Of a DNA stretch of 5,920 nt, positions 1 to 5,074 are shown piece by piece. Source of the DNA: an uncultured beta proteobacterium (lineage in GTDB: Bacteria; Pseudomonadota; Gammaproteobacteria; Burkholderiales; Burkholderiaceae_C); contig CAIMHL010000639.1 of NCBI GenBank assembly GCA_903840825.1, positions 1 to 5,920 of the forward strand, read 5' to 3'. The notes beneath the pieces were generated by a model. It had not been told where the DNA came from. It made no database searches and was given only the letters and a program-made list of their open reading frames with translations. Made by a program: the position numbers and the translations under genes. Position 1 is the first letter of the stretch. Each line of letters opens with the position of its first letter.

Positions 1-573
1 GGATGGCGACGATGCCAGCACCGTATTAGGCGGAACGTAAGCGGTTGATGCGTTGATTAAAGTTACTCCCTCGGCGATGCGTAGCAACTGCACAAAGTTG
101 CTGCCGTTGTTTGCACTGCTGCCAGCAGACGGAGCGGCCGCAGTAGGTTCAATTACTTGGCTCAGGTTTGTGCCCCGCGTCAATGTATCGATGATGGTCG
201 GTGCGGCAGCCGGCGTCGTTACTGCGCTGTTTTGGGCAGCGGGTTCAATTATTTGGTTTTGGTTAGTGCCCCGCCTCAACGTATCAATGATGGCTTGGGC
301 GGTGGCCGGCGTTGCCACTGCGCTGTCTTGGGCGGTGGGTCGCTGCTCGGACTCGGTCACGTTGTTGTCAAGCCGGACGCTTTGCGCAGGTGCGACGTTG
401 AGCACACTACCGTCTTGCATTAAAAGTTCAACTCTGGCATTGCCTGAGGTTCGTACAGTTTCGTCATTTTGCAGAACGTCGCCGATCTGGACAGCACGGC
501 TGACGCCCTGGGCATTAACAGCAAAAACGGTGCCGGATCCTGTGATAGAAGTGACGGTAGCAATTTGGGCCAT
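1..573 (-). CDS. LapA-type retention-module adhesin, N-terminal 191 codons (3' end beyond the window)
   Basis: The reading frame opens with MAQIATVTSITGSGTVFAVN and stays open to the left edge, so only the N-terminus is seen. Residues 1-72 look like the small beta-rich retention module of LapA/BapA-type giant adhesins: a GxVxAxNxxG-like start, then IGDVL, VRTSGNARVELLMQDGS and APAQSVRLD. In that family the module plugs the outer-membrane factor, keeping the adhesin on the surface until the periplasmic protease LapG cuts at a dialanine just downstream. Here residues 79-142 are two tandem 32-residue units, followed by EPTAAAPSAG (142-151) and the family-typical NFVQLLRIAEGV (159-170). The cleavage region reads TAAA rather than TAAG. 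The rest, expected to be long Ig-like or RTX repeats and a C-terminal secretion signal, lies outside. I chose this start because GGAG sits six bases upstream and the family begins MA. The T1SS genes upstream on the same strand are the likely exporter. Family assignment is fairly sure; ligand and total size are unknown. Confidence 0.85.
   Translation of the reverse strand, partial: MAQIATVTSITGSGTVFAVNAQGVSRAVQIGDVLQNDETVRTSGNARVELLMQDGSVLNVAPAQSVRLDNNVTESEQRPTAQDSAVATPATAQAIIDTLRRGTNQNQIIEPAAQNSAVTTPAAAPTIIDTLTRGTNLSQVIEPTAAAPSAGSSANNGSNFVQLLRIAEGVTLINASTAYVPPNTVLASSPS
148..339 (-). repeat. Two tandem 96-bp units in the adhesin cleavage region
   Basis: Unit 1 is 244-339 (residues 79-110) and unit 2 is 148-243 (residues 111-142). 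By hand alignment 76 of 96 bases and 22 of 32 residues are identical, with no gaps. Each unit carries a QxSAVxTPA segment, a predicted helix around AIIDTLRRG or TIIDTLTRG, then NQ or SQ and IIE or VIE. Each is followed directly by Pro-x-Ala-Ala-type residues: EPAAQ after unit 1, EPTAAAP after unit 2. The unit resembles the helical stretch that normally occurs once before the LapG site in retention modules. Most third-position changes are silent, so the duplication is not recent and has been kept under protein-level selection. Confidence 0.9.
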
Positions 574-579
574 GATGAT

Positions 580-583
580 CTCC
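580..583 (-). promoter_or_regulatory. Ribosome binding site of the adhesin gene
   Basis: On the minus strand GGAG lies six bases before the ATG at 573. It is a good Shine-Dalgarno match at normal spacing and supports the chosen adhesin start. The separate strong ribosome site fits a gene translated independently of the secretion operon. Confidence 0.65.
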
Positions 584-693
584 GGCTAATACGATGGGGA
601 TTGAGAAAATGCGCTCAGGGCATTGACATTAATTAGTGAAACGAAGGATAGTGAATTGCCGACGTTTTGCCTATTGGACTTAGGTACAAATTT

Positions 694-723
694 AAGTGCG
701 ACAGCGATTGGCCATCAGCACTT
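694..723 (-). terminator. Possible weak hairpin after the regulator gene
   Basis: Fifteen bases past the stop of the LuxR-type gene, AAGTGC and GCACTT form a perfect 6-bp inverted repeat around an 18-base loop. The loop contains a smaller GAT/ATC pairing. On the minus strand it is followed by TTAAATTTG rather than a clean run of T. It could attenuate read-through from the secretion operon into the adhesin gene, or it could be a chance repeat. The loop is long and the stem short, so I rate it low. Confidence 0.25.
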
Positions 724-737
724 TAGAGTGGGGATAT

Positions 738-1463
738 TTATGCCAATGACGCACCAGTAGAGGCCAATTCCAGGTCGGCCGAGGCCGCTAGGCGCAGCAC
801 CAGTTGCAGTCGATCGCGCACACCGATCTTTTCAAATACAGCGCTCAGATGGGCTTTAACGGTGCGCTCTGAAATAAACAATAGATCGGCAACTTCTCGG
901 TTGGAGCGACCCAAGGCCACGGCATGAGCTACTTGCGCCTCACGCGCGGAAAGTAGTGCCCAGACATTGGTGGCGGGTGTTGCTACTTCTATGGCGGAAA
1001 GTTCAGTTTTGGCGTCGATCAGTGCTTTATTCCTAGCCGATTTCGCTCGTTCGGCCAGGGCGGCGTAGCTTGCGCCAACTAGCCGCTGCAGAAGTTCTCG
1101 CCCTACCCAAAGGCCACCATGCTCGACCGCCTGTGCTACCTCTTGCAGCAGTGCCGGCACACCGTAGGAATGGGTGTAACCGCTCACCCCTTGATTGAGC
1201 GCACTCAAGCCTTCAAGAGGATCTGGCATGCTAGAGAGCAGCACAATTCTGGCGCCCGGTTCAGTGTGCAAAATCCGAACTAGATATTCAGGCCATTGCG
1301 CATCTTCGCTGCTCAGCCAGACCATGCACTGCGCCGGCGACTGTTCGCGCAAGCTCAACAGCAAGGCTTCCACATTGTGCCCCTGACCCGCTTGAAAAGC
1401 CTGGCGCCAGCGATCTGGTATGCCCGCTGTTGCACTGGTGAGGAAAAAGTGTTGAGTGGTCAT
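738..1463 (-). CDS. LuxR/NarL-family transcriptional regulator with a pseudo-receiver domain
   Basis: This 241-residue protein should bind DNA in the cytoplasm. Residues 171-223 are a GerE/LuxR-type helix-turn-helix: LSAREAQVAHAVALGRSN, then REVADLLFISERTVKAHLSAVFEKIGV, with the usual NREVA, SERTVKAHL and KIGVRDR landmarks. Residues 5-125 follow the response-regulator fold (RIVLLSS, LNQGVSGYTHSYG, LLQEVAQAVEHGGLWVGRELLQRLV). The phospho-acceptor Asp position reads MVWLS51, the N-terminal acidic pair is missing (FFLTSA), and the conserved Lys position after GY is Ser99. It is therefore unlikely to be switched by phosphorylation in the normal way. A hydrophilic linker (about 130-168) joins the domains. 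The ATG overlaps the fusion-protein stop (ATGA), with no obvious Shine-Dalgarno site, which suggests translational coupling. A role in controlling the adhesin or its secretion operon is inferred from position. Family assignment is firm; ligand and targets are unknown. Confidence 0.9.
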   Translation of the reverse strand: MTTQHFFLTSATAGIPDRWRQAFQAGQGHNVEALLLSLREQSPAQCMVWLSSEDAQWPEYLVRILHTEPGARIVLLSSMPDPLEGLSALNQGVSGYTHSYGVPALLQEVAQAVEHGGLWVGRELLQRLVGASYAALAERAKSARNKALIDAKTELSAIEVATPATNVWALLSAREAQVAHAVALGRSNREVADLLFISERTVKAHLSAVFEKIGVRDRLQLVLRLAASADLELASTGASLA

Positions 1464-2875
1464 CGTTCAGTTAATGCGTTGGATTTGGCGCGCAGAACGG
1501 GTTTTAGCAAGTAGGACAGCACCGTTTTTTTGCCAGTGAGGATGTCCACCTGCGCCACCATGCCGGGGATGATTGGCAGATTAGGACCTAGGCTGGGTTT
1601 GTGCGTGCGCACTCGTATGCGAAAGAACGCATTGCCTTTTTCATCCAGCACTGAGTCAGCGCCGATGTTGATCACCTCGGCCATCAGACCGCCATAAACG
1701 GAGAAATCGTAGGCGGTGAATTTGACCATTGCTTCTTGACTTGGGCGCAGAAAACCAATGTCTTTCGGAGGGATTTGAACCTCCAGAATTAGCGTGTCAT
1801 CCAGCGGCACCACTTCAACCACTTCTTTGCCAGGCTGCACCACTGCGCCCACGGTGTTGACCAGCAGTCGCTTGATGGTGCCGCGCACCGGAGATTTGAT
1901 GTCTGTGTGTTTAACTTTGTCTTCCAGCGCCCGACCGCCTTGGGATAGCGTGGCGAGCTTGCTCATGGTCTCTGACAGTTCGGCGCTCATCAGGTTACGG
2001 CTGCTGAGCTGAACTTCTTCGATCTTGCGCGAGGCTTCCAGAATGGACGACTGCACACGCGCGATCTGTGCCGTGGCTTGCTCTCGGTCACCGCGCAGGC
2101 GGGCTGCTTCGCGCTCCAGTCGCAACACTTCAACTTCAGACACCGCGCCAGTGGCGACCAAGGGACGCGTGGCGTTGACCTCTTTGGTCATGAGTTCCAT
2201 GCTTCGCTCGGCTTGTTCGCGACGGGCCCGCACTTCGTTAAGCTCCTGCTGGCGCTGCGCCAACTGGTTTTGCGAGATGGAAACCTGGGCGCGGATCTCG
2301 GCCCGGCGCGACTCATAGAGGCTCATTTCCTGTGCCACCACATCAGGCGCATCGCGCCGCAACTCGGGCGACGGGGTGAACGCGGTTCCGCGCGTTAGTG
2401 CCTCCAGCCGCAGTGCCTTGGCCTGCAACGCCAGTTGGCCGACGCGGCTCTCTTGCATGTTGGAGACGAAGCGGGTGGGGTCCACGCGCAGCAACAGTTC
2501 GCCCGCTTCCACCACCTGGCCTTCGCGCACCAGCAAGGCCTCGACCACACCGCCATCGACCGTCTGGATGATCTGCACCTGGCTGGTTGGCACCACGCGC
2601 GCCTCGCCATGAGTGACTTCATCGATTTTGGCGAAGCTGGCCCAGATCAGCAGCAGCAGCAAGGCGCTAGCGGCCACCCGCAGCAGGCTTCTGGCGCGCA
2701 AGGGCTCTTGCTGCAGGCGGGCCCAGTCGGCGTCGCCAGCCCAGTCGAACCGATCTTGCGCCTCGACCGGCGTTAGACGTTTTACAAGTGAGCCGAACAT
2801 GGTCGTGCTGAAACGATCGCTGCGTTCAAGCAGGGCACTGGTGCGGTCAAAAGATTTTTTGCTAAACCAGACCAT
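1460..2875 (-). CDS. HlyD-family T1SS membrane-fusion (periplasmic adaptor) protein, LapC-like
   Basis: This 471-residue adaptor should bridge the inner-membrane ABC transporter and the outer-membrane factor. A cytoplasmic N-terminus of about 65 residues precedes one membrane anchor (about 65-83, LRVAASALLLLLIWASF). The first lipoyl-like half-motif is at 109-133 (GVVEALLVREGQVVEAGELL), and a long Gln/Glu/Arg-rich alpha-hairpin covers about 138-320. The second half-motif is at 324-357 (TDIKSPVRGTIKRLLVNTVG), then a beta-barrel region. The C-terminal HlyD signature is at 435-457 (IIPGMVAQVDILTGKKTVLS). Length and order match complete HlyD/LapC proteins, and nothing is missing. Its ATG overlaps the transporter's stop by one base (TGATG), and GGAAAGG lies seven bases upstream of the start. 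Its own stop overlaps the next gene. Type I adaptors recognise substrate together with the ABC protein, so pairing with the downstream adhesin is likely. A multidrug-efflux adaptor is unlikely given the HlyD signature and the partner. Confidence 0.95.
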   Translation of the reverse strand: MVWFSKKSFDRTSALLERSDRFSTTMFGSLVKRLTPVEAQDRFDWAGDADWARLQQEPLRARSLLRVAASALLLLLIWASFAKIDEVTHGEARVVPTSQVQIIQTVDGGVVEALLVREGQVVEAGELLLRVDPTRFVSNMQESRVGQLALQAKALRLEALTRGTAFTPSPELRRDAPDVVAQEMSLYESRRAEIRAQVSISQNQLAQRQQELNEVRARREQAERSMELMTKEVNATRPLVATGAVSEVEVLRLEREAARLRGDREQATAQIARVQSSILEASRKIEEVQLSSRNLMSAELSETMSKLATLSQGGRALEDKVKHTDIKSPVRGTIKRLLVNTVGAVVQPGKEVVEVVPLDDTLILEVQIPPKDIGFLRPSQEAMVKFTAYDFSVYGGLMAEVINIGADSVLDEKGNAFFRIRVRTHKPSLGPNLPIIPGMVAQVDILTGKKTVLSYLLKPVLRAKSNALTER

Positions 2876-5046
2876 CAGGCGGCCTTTCCAATGCGCCCTT
2901 GGCGCAGTGCAGTCATGACTTGTTCTTTGGGACCGTCGGCCATGATGCGCCCACCGTCCATGACGATGATGCGATCGACCAAGTCCAGCAGCGAGGTACG
3001 GTGGCTGATTAACACCATCGTTTTACCCTGCGCATACTCAGTCAGACGGCGTTTGATGTCCTCTTCACTGGATGAGTCCATGGACGAGGTCGGCTCATCA
3101 AGCAGCAAAATGGGCGGATCATTGATGACCGCGCGGGCGATGGCGACTCCCTGGCGTTGCCCGCCCGACAAGGATTCACCGCGCTCACCCACCAGCAGGT
3201 CAAAGCCTTGCGGGTGCTGGTTCACCAGATTGAGGATGCCGCCGAGTTCAGCCGCTTTGACGATGGCGGCATCATCGGCCAAAGGAGCACCCATGGTGAT
3301 GTTGTCACGCAGGCTGCCATAGAACAGCATCACGTCTTGCTGCACGTAGCCAATCTGGCGCCGAAGTTCGGCCGGGTCGAGCTGGCGGAGGTCAATGCCG
3401 TCCACAAGAACTGCCCCTTGCGTTGGCTGATACAGACCAAGAATGAGTTTTTCGAGCGTGGTCTTGCCCGTGCCAATGCGCCCCAAAATGGCCACTTTTT
3501 CGCCGGCCTTGATGCTGAAGGACAGGTTGCGTACAGAGGGTGTGCTTTGGCCCGGGTAGCTGAAGCTGACATCGCGAAAGTCGATCGCGCCTTTGAGGCG
3601 GCTGCGGCTGATGAAGTTGCTGTCTTCGGGGCGCTCGACCTCGCGCGCCATCATTTCATTGAGTGACGTCAGCGCCGTGGCTGCCGTGTGGTATTGCACC
3701 AGCAGACCCGCCACTTGTCCTATCGGCGCCATGGCGCGTGAGGCGAGCATGGTGCAAGCAATCAGCCCGCCCATGCCAAGCTCGCGCTCAGAAATAAGAT
3801 ATACGCCCATGATGACAATGGACAGGTTCACGACTTGCTGAACAAAAGCCGACGTGTTGCTCGCTGTGCTGGAGAGCAGGCGCAGTTGTGCCCCGACCCG
3901 CGCTAGCAGGGCCGCGCCCTGTTCCCATTTGCGCTGGATTGAAGCCTCTGCCGCCAGTGTCTTGATGGTTTCAAACCCAACCAGCCCTTCGATGAGCGTG
4001 GCGTTGCGCTGCGCATTGGCGCGGTAGGTGGTTTCGGCCAGCTCATGCATCCGGCCCTGCACCGCTAGGGAATAGAGCAGCATGATGAGCGCACCCACAC
4101 ACAGCGGGATCAGCATTAACCAAGAAATCCAACCAATCGCAATGAGGAAGATCAGCGCAAACGGCAGGTCAATGAAGGCCACCACGGTGGCGGAGCCTAT
4201 AAAGTCACGCACCGACTCAAAGGCGCGCAGGTTGGACGCAAAGGAGCCAGCCGATGCCGGGCGCTGCTCCATGCGGGCACCCAGCACGCGCTCCATGATG
4301 AAGGCCGACAACTTGACGTCGGCGCGGCTGCTGGCTAGATCCACAAAGCGCCCGCGCATGGTGCGCAAAATCAAGTCGCTTACCAGCATGATCGACAAGC
4401 CCAGCGCCAGCACCCACAAGGTGTCAAACGCCTGATTGGGCACCACACGGTCGTACACGTTCATGGTGAACAAAGGCATACCGAGCGCAAACAGGTTGGC
4501 TAGCAAAGCGGCCAGCAACACATCGCGGTACAACAGGCGGCTCTCGGCGATCACACCCCAAAACCAGTGGTCGTGCCGTCCGATTCTGACCACGGGGGTG
4601 CGAGCATCAAAGCGCTGATTGGGTCGCGCATAGATGGCGCTGCCCAAATAGTCGTCTGTTAGTTTGGCGAGAGAAACCTCAACAGGGGCCTCCTCCAGCT
4701 CCGGGTAGATGACGCGCGCTTCGCTGCGGTCAGCGTTGAAGCCGAGCAGCACACAGGCCCGCTCTCCCTGCAGCAACACAATGGCGGGCAACAGGGCCTC
4801 ATTGAGTTGCGCCAGTGGGCGGCACACCAACTGGCTGCTGAGTTGGGCGCGGCGCGCGGCGCGCGAGAAAAGGCTAGGGGTTAGGCGAGCATGTTCGGCC
4901 GGAAGACCTGCCATCAGTCCGTCACGCGTGGCCACCTCGCCATGAGCGCGCGCTACGATTAGAAGGCAAGACAACAAATCATCCGGCGCTGCACGCGCCA
5001 CGGGTGCATTCCCTGCGCCTGAAGTTGGTTCTATATTGGTATCCAT
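2875..5046 (-). CDS. T1SS permease/ATPase with C39-like domain, LapB-like
   Basis: This complete 723-residue inner-membrane ABC exporter should power adhesin secretion by ATP hydrolysis. Residues about 21-140 are a C39-peptidase-like domain. Aligned on the HlyB pattern (LLSCLLIVARAHG against the HlyB ILAQYHN segment), the catalytic Cys position is Ser26 and the His position falls in ERACVLL, so it should bind substrate, not cut a leader. Six hydrophobic segments follow at about 176-197, 209-226, 284-304, 307-328, 402-419 and 425-445. The nucleotide-binding domain has Walker A GRIGTGKTT (522-530), Q-loop YVQQD (567-571), signature LSGGQRQ (626-632), Walker B ILLLDEPT (646-653), D-loop SSMD and H-loop ISHR (680-683), all intact. 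It starts 28 bases after the outer-membrane gene's stop, with no clear Shine-Dalgarno site. No in-frame start lies upstream before the previous stop. Its stop overlaps the adaptor's start. The combination indicates the LapB class rather than a bacteriocin exporter. Confidence 0.96.
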   Translation of the reverse strand: MDTNIEPTSGAGNAPVARAAPDDLLSCLLIVARAHGEVATRDGLMAGLPAEHARLTPSLFSRAARRAQLSSQLVCRPLAQLNEALLPAIVLLQGERACVLLGFNADRSEARVIYPELEEAPVEVSLAKLTDDYLGSAIYARPNQRFDARTPVVRIGRHDHWFWGVIAESRLLYRDVLLAALLANLFALGMPLFTMNVYDRVVPNQAFDTLWVLALGLSIMLVSDLILRTMRGRFVDLASSRADVKLSAFIMERVLGARMEQRPASAGSFASNLRAFESVRDFIGSATVVAFIDLPFALIFLIAIGWISWLMLIPLCVGALIMLLYSLAVQGRMHELAETTYRANAQRNATLIEGLVGFETIKTLAAEASIQRKWEQGAALLARVGAQLRLLSSTASNTSAFVQQVVNLSIVIMGVYLISERELGMGGLIACTMLASRAMAPIGQVAGLLVQYHTAATALTSLNEMMAREVERPEDSNFISRSRLKGAIDFRDVSFSYPGQSTPSVRNLSFSIKAGEKVAILGRIGTGKTTLEKLILGLYQPTQGAVLVDGIDLRQLDPAELRRQIGYVQQDVMLFYGSLRDNITMGAPLADDAAIVKAAELGGILNLVNQHPQGFDLLVGERGESLSGGQRQGVAIARAVINDPPILLLDEPTSSMDSSSEEDIKRRLTEYAQGKTMVLISHRTSLLDLVDRIIVMDGGRIMADGPKEQVMTALRQGRIGKAA
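2883..2889 (-). promoter_or_regulatory. Ribosome binding site of the fusion-protein gene
   Basis: On the minus strand GGAAAGG ends seven bases before the ATG at 2875. It lies inside the last codons of the transporter gene. With the TGATG stop/start overlap it supports coupled translation and fixes the start of the adaptor. Confidence 0.55.
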
Positions 5047-5074
5047 GCAACAACGCCGGTACTTGCGCAGCCTG

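Larger units (their letters stand above)
574..737 (-). promoter_or_regulatory. Intergenic leader between the regulator and the adhesin gene; probable adhesin promoter region
   Basis: These 164 bases lie between the stop of the LuxR-type gene and the adhesin ATG. This is the only sizeable non-coding stretch in the window, and it is visibly A+T-richer than the transporter genes. A separate adhesin promoter is expected here. The best sigma-70-like pair I can see on the minus strand is TTCACT, then a 16-base spacer, then ATTAAT (about 629-656), which is a weak match. An A+T-rich motif ACTAATTAATGT overlaps it. I found no convincing sigma-54 site, operator palindrome or riboswitch. The placement as a regulatory region is inference from position, and the promoter elements are tentative. 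Confidence 0.45.

Noticed and set aside
53..589. Plus-strand open frame of 178 codons opposite the adhesin start
   Set aside because: It is the antisense shadow of the retention-module gene. The minus-strand product has clear family motifs and a ribosome site; the plus-strand product has none.
700..716. TGGC...GC spacing on the minus strand as a sigma-54 promoter
   Set aside because: Only TGGC and a distant GC match; the rest of the -24/-12 consensus is absent.
2435..2776. Plus-strand frame with a run of five Gln, suggesting a CAG repeat
   Set aside because: The CAG run is the complement of Leu codons in the membrane anchor of the HlyD-type adaptor. It is ordinary hydrophobic coding sequence, not a microsatellite of note.
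3157..3666. Plus-strand open frame of 169 codons inside the ABC transporter
   Set aside because: It lies opposite the intact nucleotide-binding domain with all its motifs. The translated product shows no recognisable domain.
4845..4868. GCGCGG/CGCGC-rich palindromic stretch
   Set aside because: It encodes an Arg/Ala-rich part of the transporter (SRAARRAQ). The symmetry comes from GC-rich Arg and Ala codons, and the position within a gene gives no support for a regulatory hairpin.
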